From Zygnema circumcarinatum (taxonomy: Eukaryota; Streptophyta; Zygnematophyceae; Zygnematales; Zygnemataceae), in the NCBI GenBank assembly GCA_037447605.1, contig CM074804.1:4245002-4309001 (forward strand): a DNA stretch of 64,000 nt, written 5' to 3'. Position numbers and translations under genes: made by a program. The notes under the pieces were generated by a model, which did not search any database, was not told where the DNA came from, and worked only from the letters and a program-made list of their open reading frames with translations. Of this stretch, positions 49,499-61,237 are shown piece after piece. The number at the start of each line of letters is the position of its first letter. Position 1 is the first letter of the stretch.

Positions 49499-49789
49499 TT
49501 CGTACGTTCTGTGCGTCACTTGCTTTGAAGGAAGGTGGATGTGGCACTGACCTCCACATTTCTTTTTTTACTTTCCTTCGATGGCAGTTCCGTGCGATGC
49601 ATGGATGGGATCACTTTCTCGATAGCAGCGCTGGCGCTGTCGTGCGGTCCTACAGGTGTTTGTTGAGCTTACGCCGGTTTACCGCTCACCAAAGTCTTCA
49701 CTCCCTGCTTAACTGCTGACTCCGACATCTTGGCTCCTTGCAGAATCTTTAATTGAATTAAAAGGCGGTTTGCAAGTAGGAAGTAAGGG
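49499..49789. promoter_or_regulatory. Compact bidirectional promoter, MutY and TEX10-like
   Basis: Only 291 bp separate the two divergent start codons. CGTACG lies at 49501-49505 next to the MutY start. No TATA box is evident. Confidence 0.45.
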
Positions 49790-52700
49790 ATGGGAAATCA
49801 AAAAGTGGCCAAGAAGAAGGCTATGGGAGTTGATTTTAAGGTGCATTATTTTACAACTCCTTTTTTTACGCTCAAGGATGATGACAGATGTGATGGAAAG
49901 GCTTTTATTGTAAACGATCGATGCTTTTGGTTTACTCGAATCCTTCATTTCTGCTTCTAGATTTTTCCCTTTTGCTCCTCGTCTTTTCTTTTTGTTCAGC
50001 CAGAGTTTAAGTGTGTGAGATGAGCTGAAAGAGGAGAGGGAGTGCTTGCTTTGTTTTATTTGGAGCTCTCGCGCCTCGAATTGTTGGATTTCATGCTCAG
50101 GAAACAGTTACAGACTGGTTCAGTAATTGAGGATGCTTGCAGAGAGTGAAGCGAAAAGTCGGTCGGAAATTGGCTCCGCCTGACAATAGCACCAAGACAA
50201 GCTTCAAATCAAAAGGTGCACTTGTGAAGCATCTTGCATAGAAGTAAAATTCTTTTTTTTTTCATCTAGTAGCTAGTGAATTCTTTGCTGCATTCCTTCC
50301 CTTCACTTCAATGACGCTCCACTAAGCAGAGCATGTAGAGAATGCGTAGTAACCTTCGTAACCTGCATCGCCTTATTTTGAGTATTTGAAGCAACAGCAC
50401 TCCCCGCCTCCCAGTTGTTAGGCGCAAGCTTGAACTATTGGCTGTTTGCTGAGGCCCTGCATTTGGAGTGAGTCTGTTCTGGTCTTGTCTGAGAGGGTCG
50501 CAGCAATTGTCCTGCCAACGCAAACCATCGGAGACGAGAAGGAAGGCGTAGCTGTGACACAGCGTAAGCAAACTCTCAAGGAGCTCTGCACACAATGCAG
50601 CCACTACAGCCCAAAAGTTCGCAAAGGTACAAAAGCATCTGCAGTAACTATTTTGGCTAAACTGGAGGATGGTATTGGCTGCCAATATGCCAGATATTTT
50701 TTTTGGAAATTGAGATGAACGATTATCAGTCAGGCAGCATGTAGTGCATGCGTGTTTAGGGTGCAAGGGTCCTTCATGGGTTAATGTAAAAACGGTGAAA
50801 AGCTAGCTACTGCGTTTGCCCGCTTAAAATTCATGGTGAAACGCATTCAAACGAAGAAATTGACAATTAAGCAGCTTCAACCTACGGTTGTTTCAAGTGC
50901 AGAGGCACCCAAAAATCATACATCTCACTTTGGACATTTTCTAAGGTAGCCTTAAAATTGGATAAAAGCTCAGTAGGGGAGGAGGGAAGGTGCACTGGAG
51001 ATGCAAAGAAGCTGTCGTTGTTAAGCCACTCAGATGTAGTACGGCGTCCTAGGGAATGAATGAAGTAAGCGTATGCTATAACCTCAGAAATGCAACCGCT
51101 TCTCCATTTGGAGGTGGTGGGAAAGGTGCATCATTTATTAATAGTTCACTCTCAATCAAGTCTATTGACGCTTTGTACGTGCCAAAAGCATGCAAAGGTG
51201 TACTGTGCATTATTTCTGTGTCTTTGGTTATTGCTAAAAAGACAGGTCATACTCTGGAAAAACTGCAGTTGGTAATGATTGTCCAACTCTGTTACGAGAT
51301 CGACCATTTAGACCAGCCCAAACAATGTAACCTGTTTAGAGCCATTCCCCTACTTTTCCTTGCCCTATTGCTAAATCCTTTCTACCTTTTTGCCTCATTC
51401 GTGCTGCTTTTGGTGCGAGCAGACGCCCTGATTGGTCTCCGAGAGCTGCTGAGTCAGCATCCTCAGGAGTTGGCTCAGCACACCGCCACCGTCATTGAGA
51501 CAGTGGCTCCGAGAATGACCGACATAGATAAATCCACTAGGGACGCTCTCCTCCACCTCTTCCGAAGAGTCCTTTTGCCAGGGCTGCCGGAGGTACACAT
51601 ACCATTCGCCAGATCTCCTTCTTTCTTAAAGAACGAGGTTCAGGAAAGTTTAATGCCCATTTAAACCGCCCATTTTGATTAGGCTTATTTTTTTCATGCA
51701 GCACTGCAGATTTCTGCATCATGCTCAGGATCATCAACTGCCTCAGGAGAGCCTACTTCTTTATCCTGGATAATGACTAGAAGTGAGGCCGAACAGTTCA
51801 CCAGATTTCAGTAGTGTAGACTATGCCAGGCGGTCTAATGACAGTCTCAACGGGCTAAGGTGACAATGGCTTGAAAAACAATTCCATGTAGAAACTTTTC
51901 GTTTGCATTTTTGTGATGGCTTTATATGCGTGGCTCTTGTTGTACACAAATCAAGAATGTGGAAGCCATGTCCAGAGTGAACCTGCAATGGCGCGTGCAG
52001 ACACATTTGGCGCCTTTCGCTCCCATTCTTCTCGTGCACATTTGCAGCGCGATGACCCATCTTTCCCCGGACATCCGCACAACAGCCATCTCGTTTCTCG
52101 ACCTTATCGTTGAGAAACGGCCGAGCTTAATCGGCAGTGGATTCTCTCGAGAGGTATGTTAACAGAGGACGTATTTCCTGTTGAGTGCGCAAGACTTAAA
52201 TCCCAACATGCACTTGTGTTCCTGTGGCCTTGAACAAAAACTTAAAGGGACCTTGAAAATTGTTCTATGGCTCAGATTGGTCGTAAAAGTGTTTGACAGG
52301 AGGCTTAAGGTCTTCAAGTATTTTTCCCGCTTGATAAGGTTTATCGCTCGTTCAATTCGTGAGCTTGAACATTATTTAAAATGGACCAAACCTAAGTCCA
52401 TGCACGAATGCATCCTACAGAAACTGTTTGATGTACATGTACTATGCGGTGAAAGAGAGGGTACGCTTGATTTAAGTCTTGCCCTTGAAAGCCAAAATTG
52501 TGCAGCAAAGCATATCGAAGCGTTCTATTCCCGGGCACCTTCTGTAAATTGCCTTTGATTATCATGGTTGGTGGCTATGTTACGAGGATGTCACGCATTT
52601 GCTCCTGAAATCAGAGCTCGTCTGTTGGAAACATCTATGGAGCAGATCTTGGGCCACTATGCGAACTTGCTCTTTCAAGGCGGGGGGTCCAGTAGTCGTC

Positions 52701-55700
52701 CTGCCGCCTTTCTTTTGCCGATTCTTCGAAGCCTTCTGCGCTTCCTCTCCGCTGCTCATCTGCCAGAAGGAGGGGAAATGGCAGCAAGCAAAATTCCACA
52801 AGTTCAGGAGCAGACGTGGGGAGGGGCAACCGGGGCTATGCCTGTGCTACATTCAGAGGTAGGAATGAAGTAATCTTCTGCATCACTCTCCAAACGGTTT
52901 ATACACAAGGAGATTTTCTCTTTATCATATGCAAGGATAGGCACCTTTGTTTCGGAAAGAATGTCTCTTTCACTGTTGAAAGGCGGAAGAAGGCATTGAA
53001 GGTTTGCTCATGTTGGCTGTTGTTGACCTACCACAGTCTGCTTGAAATGATCGTGCGGCTTGTAACCCGCAAGGTATGTGCACTGGTCTGTTGGATGTAT
53101 TTGACATTTGATTTATGCACACTCATCCGGTCAATCACATTGCACGATCCTTCGTTGTTCAAGGACTGAAGCTGGTCCGGTTTTGAGCCTATCTTGCGAG
53201 GGGGGGTCAGAAGGAGAGCTCAGAAGGGCAGGCTCTGCATAGCTACCGATCTGGGATGCCGCCTGGAAGCGCATCCCTTGCAAAAAATGCAGCAGAATCT
53301 GTAATGGCTTCTACAGATGCTCGAGAAATTGAACCAAGTAAGCTTGTAGAACAAACTGCTTAAATGGAAAATCGGGATCTCTATGCAACTAAGCTGCACA
53401 TGCGATGGCTGGCATGCTCTTTTGCTGCAGGATTGCAACTTCAATTTTTTCATTCCTTTGGCACAAAATCAACCTCCAGTGAATGGTGAATCGTGGTTTG
53501 GGGCACAGCGAGTAAGCTAGAAGCACCGCACAAGCGTGGAGCCGCTCTCACAGCGCCAGCTGTCGCCATAGCCAATCTGCCAGCAGATAGAGGGCCAGGT
53601 ATTGCTTCCTACCAATTGCAGAATCGACTTTAAAGAACGAAACCAAGCATGTAAGCTTGTCATAAGCTGTTGCAATTGAGCCACAGTTCAACACTCCCTG
53701 GAAAATACAAATTCAAACAGATAATCGGGAGCCTGAATGAGAAATGGACAGCAAATTTTAATTATTTAGCGTGGTCCATGAAATGACGTATGGGGTATGA
53801 CGTGTTTTAATTGGCATTTGCATGCTAGCATGACTTAGCGCTTAGAAGTGGGAGCATTCACATTGCACTGCTTTTAGGAATTCCAGGGAACATCTAACAT
53901 GGCCCAACTGTTGCGTGTTGGGATGAACAGAGCACTACGACAAGCTTGTCGCTATCTTCTCCCCTCTGCTCCTCCAATGCTGTGGAGAATGTGCAGCCAC
54001 TCTATTCGCAGGGGCAGCGGTCGACTCTACTTCCCTCGACTGCCTCCTGTCAGCTCTGAAAATTCTGCATCTGCTCTTTTCCTATGTTCTTTTGAAAGAT
54101 GAAACTGTATTGCAAGGTAGCAGCAGGGGAAGCAGTGTGAAAAGTGCAACAGGTGCTACCTGGGGGGGGTTCAGCTGGTATGGAGACCAGAAATGGGGTT
54201 TCCAGGGAGATGGGAGTAGAAGAGTGAGAGCAGCTTTGAGGGAGAACGTGTTGGCTGAGCTTCTGCGCAAGCTGAGAGGGCTGTTTCCACTTTCTGCTCC
54301 GGCATTGAAGCTTCCTGCAGGAGTGAAGGAGGGCTTGGCAGCAGTCAATGTGCAGCTATGCCAACTGCTCGCTGCTTTTCTCGCACCTTTTGAAGAGAGG
54401 AGTAGTCAAGGAGAGGGAGTGGGAGGGGAAACCGTTGAAGAGGCGTGGGAGACGGCTCTCATGGATTTCTACGAAGGAGCTCTTCATGGCATGGTGAGGA
54501 AAATTTGCCAGTCTACAGTAACTGCTCGTCGCTGCTTCTTTTGAATGCGACTTTGTGCTGTACTGCTTGTGGCATGCCAAGCACAAAAATTGAGCTGCTT
54601 CCACTGCTTGTGATGCAGGTGCTGCCTTCCGCAGGACTTTTTGAGAGCGACGGAGAGCATCGCCTAGCAGAGCCCCACTGGAAGACACTCGTCCCTATGC
54701 TCCCTCATCTTCTAGAGTGTTCTCTCCCAGAGAGGCGGCTCGCCCTCATAGATGCTTTCGCCTTTGTCTATAAAAGAGCTCGGCCTTCCAGCGGCACCAA
54801 AAGCATGTGTCTGAGCATGATGGAGGTGCTTCTCTTGCGGAGAAAGGCATGGCGGGAGGAAGGGAGGGAGAGGGCAGAGGCGGGAGCGAGTGAACTTCCT
54901 GATGAGGTAGTGCAGCAGTGGCTGCAGTCACTGCCCCGCATGATCTGGGATCTGAAGGACTCTCATCCAACCACTTCAGAGGTAACAGTAAAATGCCTCC
55001 ATGTGACCTGTGCTGCAGTAGTCTGCCGTTCTTGCTGCTTAATGTGGCCATTCAGCACGATTCAACTTTCTTCTGATTCTTAGAATCGTTTGTCTTGAAT
55101 TCTGCATTCTGATCAAATTCAGGCAATCCTCCGCTTGCTGCTTCACATCGGCCGTTCCGCTCCTCCCGGCAGCTTTTTAGCGGAGCAATTTTCAGCCCTG
55201 CAGCCCTCTCTCGTTCCTCTCTTCTGCGTTTGGAGGTCCCCCAGTCGCCCAGTTTTCGGACCCTTTTTGGCACTTCCGGACAGCAGTCAGACCTTGGCTC
55301 TCAATATTCTTTCCTACCTTCCAGTGCTTTCTCCTGCTTTACTGCGAGCTCTAGCATGCTGCTGCCTATATCCCTCCACTCCCGGAAAAATGACTTTGAG
55401 AGCGGTAGAAATCATGCACAGGAAGTACTGCATTGGGGGATTGGCAATAGAGGAGCTTCTGAGCTTCTTGTGGACTCTGTTGCTGGGTAGAATGGCAGGG
55501 GAATCAAAGGAAATGGGCAGGAAGAGAGAGAGGCAGGAAGAGGGACAAAGTCTGAAGAAGTCACTGAAACGAAAGATGGAGAGTGTGGACAATCGTGAGG
55601 GAGGTGTGAATGGGGTTTTGAAAAGCGTAGACGACAAGCAGGAGGTGGAGGCGCTGGAAAAACGGGAGATGAGCGGGGAAAGGAAGGACTCAGTCGACGA

Positions 55701-57449
55701 GCTGGACGCAAGAGTGGCAGAGGGAGAAGCGAGGGAGGAGGGAGAAGGAGAGGGTTTGACTAGAAGAAAAGTGCAAGTGGCTGCTGTTTGTGCAGTATTT
55801 GGACATCTTGGGGATACCGGATTAGTGCTCAGACTGTTGGCGCCTGCCATCCATGAAGAGTTGGTGGGTTTCACCTGTTTTTCTGCCTTTTTGCAAACTT
55901 TTTTGGCCCTTTCTGAAGTTCGTTCAGCTGTTGAGCAAGCGGCGCCTTAAAGGGCATGACCTATTCCCATTTCTTGCAGATAAATTCTCCTCCGCCGGAT
56001 GATTTGGAAGTCTTGCTTCGAGCCGTTGCTGTCTGCTGTCAGAGAGCCTCTTTCACTCATGGTGGACCTCAGCCGGTACCTTCTCAGCTGAGGGAGGTTT
56101 TGCCACAAGCTATCAAAGAGCATTTCCTCCATATTTACCAGGTGCGGCAACAGAGTGCAAATTATCTACCTGAGTGGATCAGCATTGTGGAGAGGAAAGA
56201 CCTGATGAAATAGCATTAGCTTAATCAGCGGATCTTTTCCCTGGATATCAAGTAGACGAAGACTATTCTCCCCTCTGAAGGTTTTGCCATATTGGCCGTG
56301 ATACAGATTCTTGCTTGTTTTTTTACCTGCTGTTGTTAGGAAACGCTGCTAAGGTTGCCATGTTGAGAACTTCACCGTATAGATAACAAAGTCACAGGAG
56401 ATGGAAAAAGAGAGAATAAAAGGTTAGGGAGTAGGAAAGAGAGGGGGAGGGGTGGAGACAAGGGGGGAGTAGGGAGAGGGGGGATGTGGGAGTGGGAAGG
56501 GAGCCTGGAGCTGGAGCTGCTGTGTCGTTGTGTTTTTTCAATTAAGAAAAAAATCAAAGCGCTGCTGCCCCCCTACCTTTGGTGCGAGGAAAGAATGATA
56601 CTGAGGAAAATTTTGATGGAACTTCTATGTCAGCTTTCTGCAGGGAGTCATTTGTGCTCAAAGGCTTACCTGACGATTGGCTGTGCCGAGTCTCTTGCAG
56701 GAGGTACAACAGGGAAGGATTGAGGAGGGCGGACCTTTGAAGGAAACTGAACGGCGACTGCGCCCCTGCTTGGCACTTCTTCTCTCAGCTCCAATACTCG
56801 TGTCTGCCGTTATTCAGCTTCTCTCCTTGTCAGGCGAACAGAGAGGTAAGATATACATTGAGAGGTGGTAGTGTATATATTATTAGTGGAGAGTGTGGTG
56901 TTTCAACCATTTGGGCTGGTTTGTGCTGAAGTTAGTGTCGTCAACAGGCCCAGATTTAAGGTCATATATTCAATGAAGCCAAAAGGTTAGACGGTTTGTC
57001 CTTGCAGGGGCCACTCAAGGAGAATTTTGTCAGCAGGAGCGGTCTGTAATTGCAGCAATGCTCAGCATTGAGCACATCTGCAACTGCAAGTCACTCGAGA
57101 AGGAGCTGTTGGGCATTGAGAAGCAGATGCGAACAGTCATGGCCGGCTTCAAGGTGCGTTTTCTCCCATCCGTGAGCTGGATGCGTTGCTAAAGCCATCC
57201 ATCGAAGCGGATCAGATGCCAATGCCATTTGTTTTATTTTTTTAAAATGTATTTAATGTTGATGACGCCTCTGTCCATTCTCAGGGAACTGTAGCGAATT
57301 CTGGGAGACAGAGGAGAGATGCTCTTCAAAGGGCGTACGGTTCCCTGCAGGGGAGGACGTCTCTGCTTTATGGCTGGCGGCTCGATGAGCAGCTCGGAGA
57401 GGAGCCTGCACAGGCAGTGGAGGAGCAGAGACCGAAGGAGCCTTCCTAA
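49790..57449 (+). CDS. TEX10/Ipi1-like pre-rRNA processing protein (HEAT-repeat, Rix1 complex)
   Basis: Exons 49790-49840, 50143-50215, 50504-50626, 51423-51592 and 52001-52153 join in phase and encode the conserved N-terminus: MGNQKVAKKKAMGVDFK, RVKRKVGRKLAPPDN, AIVLPTQT, TLKELCTQCSHYSPKVRKDALIGLRELLSQHP and the signature HLAPFAPILLVHICSAMTHLSPDIRTTAISFLDLIVE. This is the Ipi1/TEX10 N-terminal domain. Yeast Ipi1 works with Rix1 and Ipi3 in ITS2 processing and 60S maturation in the nucleus. Downstream coding segments are seen near 52568-52850, 53890-54110, 54110-54490, 54620-54980, 55125-55860, 55980-56140, 56701-56845, 57008-57153 and 57285-57449; most boundaries are approximate, and 52160-52560 and 52870-53880 are unresolved. 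A charged Lys/Glu-rich insert lies around 55500-55750. Total is near 1,000 residues, longer than yeast Ipi1 and like animal TEX10. Confidence 0.85.
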
Positions 57450-58302
57450 AACTTGTAAGGTTGATTTCTTGTAGGGTTGAAAGCAAGCCCTAAAGGTGGT
57501 GGCACTGCGGCCGTCAGGGTGAAAACCGCAGATAAGTCACTGGAATGTTGGCCTCTGCAATGCAATGTTCGAACCTCAAGTGTAGTAAACCGGTCACGTT
57601 AGGCCTATTTCTTGATTTCTTTTCCCAGCGTCGCCACAAAGCGATCAATTTTGGCGTCTATAGACCACATCTCACGCCATCGTCGCTGTACGGACACTTG
57701 CGCCTCGTCGGCCTGCACTCGGCACCAATGCAACATGACATGACTGGACTCGTGATTGGTAGTCAACCAACCCTAGAAGTATGGGCGTAGTTAGCACAAA
57801 ATTAAACTCCAAGTTATCACTTCGGACGGGCCCCTCTCAAGGATTGACTGCGAACTAACAACCTGAGGCTCACGCGAAGTATTGTATAAGATACCCAAAT
57901 TATACTTTACAACTATTGGATTTACCAGTACGGCTAATCCCATGGATCAATATGAAGTGCACTCAGATTACAACCTGGAGGAAACCGGATGTCAAAGGCG
58001 CCTTTTAACTGGCTATGCATAGCTTATTGAAGCTGGTATTGTAGAGTCAACAACAAAAACCCAGCAAACGTCTGAGTTACTATTGCGAACTGATGTTACA
58101 TAAAATTATTTTGTTACTCTGACAAAGCACAGAGTAGCGGAGCCAGAATTCCAAAAGTTGAGTTCGAATTGGCGAGATTGGACCCATAAGTAGATAAAAC
58201 ACGAGAAGTAGATTTCACACTTCAGCAATGATGCGATGGACCGTAGATACAAAACACTGCTATATGTTTCATAAAATCGTGACCTTCTTGTCAATCAGAG
58301 AC
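57450..58302. other. Intergenic, convergent 3' ends
   Basis: No convincing exon. A lone CTGTACGGACA occurs near 57686. Confidence 0.4.
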
Positions 58303-58934
58303 CTAAAATATTTGCATATTGGCCGACGAGATAGTGGCCGACAAAGCTGCACCTGCCCGCGCAGCTGCTACCTGTGAAGCTACGGATTGAGACGCTACGC
58401 CCGGTTTTTTTTTCTCAATATGGAGAGAGCGGGAGTTTACTACTCCCCGTTGCTCTGACCTCCTGCCTTCATTGAAATCTCTGGCAAGCGACAGTTGATG
58501 CCAGTTCGGGGAAGCATTGTTTAGCTGCGACTCATCGAAGCATTCGCTTCTCCACTTCTGACAGCGAGAAATGTCTTGTTGAAGAACTTTCTTAGGGGAA
58601 GGTCGTTTTGAACACACAAAACTCCTTTCGGAGCAGATAGTGGAAGCAGCCTCTGGTGAACTCAGATCTTTGCGCTCCTCAGCACTCTGCATCTCACGCA
58701 GTTAGGAAGTGATGAGGATCGTGAGAAAGCCAGAACATCAGTAAGCCTTTTCAAGCCCAATGACATTTGTACTCTAGCAATGCATCATTGTGGGAGAAAT
58801 TCACGAGCAAGATTAGGATGGCACCCAAACAAACGTCTCTCTCCAGTTCTCCTACTCACTCTCTTTCAATGTCTACTTCCACTCCTTCTCGTCTCTTTCT
58901 CTCTCCCTCTCTCTTGCTTAGAATGCAAATTCCT

Positions 58935-58965
<31 letters not shown>

Positions 58966-60715
58966 NNNNNNNNNNCCCCCCCCCCCCCCCCCTCCCAGCC
59001 TCAAACTCCTCTCTTTCTCGCCTTCTCATCTGTCAAACTGTGTTCCTCTGCCTACTTGCCTTCGCATCTCCTTTCCCTCCCTGCCTCTCTGCGGATAGAT
59101 GATCTCACATCACGAAGGAACCGGTCGCTGACTTCCATCTCGTCCCTTCTCCTCTTCTTCTCGCTTGATGGTGGCACAAATTTTTTTTTTGTTTCCTGAA
59201 CATGCACAATCGCAAGCTCTTATGTCAAACCGAGATCAAGCATCCCAAGTCTCAACGTCTCCGCCATGTCTGTAACGGATCCGTTACTTTCCAATCTGAT
59301 TTCTGGACAATTTTCCTCTGTGATTTGGCCGAGAAAAATAAAAAACAGTATTCAGGACGGGACCCATTTGCTGTTAGGAAGTAATAACTGCTGCGCACTA
59401 TCTCCCCTGTCCTCTACCGTCCCTCCCTCCTCTCCCCTCGCTCCCCCCTGCTTCACCCCCTCCCCTCCCACCGCTTGGTGAAGAGAAAACCGACCTGACA
59501 TTCGTTGACTTCTTGAGAATTGAAGTCTGAATTGAAAAACCGACCACTCTGTGCTGATAAGACGGTTTCTGAAAACGGATTCTTCAGTCTCCTTTCAATG
59601 CATTCAAAGCATAAGGTCTGTCGTTGTATGATCGGCTTGTTCCGTTCCCGTGCTGTCACGGACCACAGAGCAATAAATATGAGAAACGAGCATCTTAACT
59701 GCTAGGGGTGATTGTTCCAAATGGCGACACTCTCCATAACAAGGAAATGTGTTCGACGGGCTGCCAGTAGTGGCGGTTCCAGGATTCTTGCTCAGGAGGG
59801 GCTAAACCCGCTTTCAGCATAAAATACAAAAGATAAAACTAAAAAACACATGTTTAAAATCACAGGAGGAGCTTAGCCCCAAACTCGTATATGCAAGTCC
59901 GCCACTGGCTGCCAGTGGGGAGGAGAGAGAGAGATGGTGGAGGAGAAGGGAGGAAGGGGGGAGTTGCGTGGGGGGTTGGGGGGGAAGGGGGGTAGGTACC
60001 TAAAGCAATTTCTTGGCAGAATCGCACTGCATCTTCAACCGACCTTGAGAGCTGCGCAGGCTCTGACGGCATTCCGTTAAAGATCTCTTCCCTCCTCTTC
60101 TCTTCTCCTCTTCCAAGAAGGCGGTTTTCATGAAGACAGCAGATGACTGCCAGCAAGTACCTAAGGAGAATCGATATCTCTCTCTTTTCAGACTCCAAGG
60201 ACTGTTGCGTCGCGCATTGCTCAAACTGAAACTTCTCCAACTGCTGCTTCAACTGCTCATTGTAATCAGCATCCAGCTTCTCCTTCAGCCTCTTCTCCAC
60301 AAGCTTCTCCAGTTCCTCTTTGCGCGCGTCTTGAGTTGCCTGCATTTCGAATCCACAGGGTTCCGTAGCATTCAGTATATACGATTGGACCTTCACAAGT
60401 AACTAAAATTAAGTGAAAAGGAAAGCAGAAATTCTGCATGACAGGAAAAAAATGTTGACAAAGGCTACTTTTCGACTCTTTTAATATCTGGAAATTCAGT
60501 CAGAAAATTACTTTTATGTAGCTCCTGCCTTCTATCACAGTCGGCTTGTCGCCACGTTCGACGCTTTTCTTTGCATTCTCTTCTCGTTCCATGTGGCTGC
60601 GATTCAGTTCCCGGGCCAAAAGCTGAGCAGTCTGCCTGCTCTGAGAGAGCTCCCTCTCCAAAAGCTCCACCTTCTTCTTCCATTCTTGCTCCCTATCCTT
60701 TCCTGCCTCCCACAT
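58303..60715 (-). CDS. Coiled-coil protein of unknown function
   Basis: I do not recognise the family. Exon A (to 60512) starts at ATG 60715 (MWEAGKDREQEWKKKVELLE) and is a charged coiled coil with heptad-like Leu/Ala spacing, ending at AAA|gtaatt. Exon B (60339-60000) begins in matching phase (ATQDARKEELEKLVEKRLKEKLDADYNEQLKQQ is one helix) and continues to RSVEDAVRFCQEIAL. Exon C (about 58683-58303) encodes a Ser-rich basic C-terminus ending NMQIF. The B-to-C junction does not fit in phase as I read it, so an exon is missing or C belongs to another transcript. The intervening sequence holds a poly-C tract and an assembly gap. The gene diverges from the DHHC gene. A further upstream exon is possible because an AG precedes the start closely. 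Confidence 0.55.
58936..58992 (+). other. Poly-C tract with a 10-N assembly gap
   Basis: Thirty C residues, ten N (58966-58975), then 17 C. The surrounding 150 bp is CT-rich. The true length is unknown, and the gap is probably a homopolymer the sequencing could not cross. Confidence 0.95.
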
Positions 60716-61237
60716 CCTTCCACCCTCGCACCAGGAACCCTGAATCTTTCAACCTCCCTTAGCGGCTAATGCATAGCCAGCACCGAACTGAATTTCATCA
60801 CTCCCACTTCCTATTTCGCTGCCTTCATGTTTTATTTTACTTGCCTCATTTGCTAGAAAATGAAATGAAAGGAAATGGAAGCAGCTCATCTCAAGCGCAG
60901 AGACGAAGGGGGGAGGGAGGGGCAACCAGTTTGAAATGTCCGTACAATCTGCTCTCCACAATTCACGCTCCGCTACTTAACGGTCACACGAATCGTACAC
61001 GTACCGCACCTCATACGAATCAACGTACAGTACGGATGTTATGTACGGCACTGTACGGCCTCTGCAAGCTCGCGCAGGCAGGCGGCCATGGCCGCGCCCT
61101 CCACCTGCGCTTCGAGGGGGAGGTTGCGGGTCTGAGGCTCGGGGTTGAGGGCGATCTTAGGGACAAGGGGGGAAGACGCTTGGTAAGGACCTATGTCTTA
61201 GGGCTAGGGAGCAGAGCAGAGGGAGGAGGGTGCAACA
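60716..61237. promoter_or_regulatory. Bidirectional upstream region, coiled-coil and DHHC genes
   Basis: Holds the densest set of GTAC motifs in the window: CCGTACA near 60940, CGTACACGTACCG at 60994-61006, CGTACAGTACGG at 61024-61035, and TGTACGG at 61042-61048 and 61052-61058. CTTAACGGTCAC lies at about 60976-60987. Confidence 0.5.
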
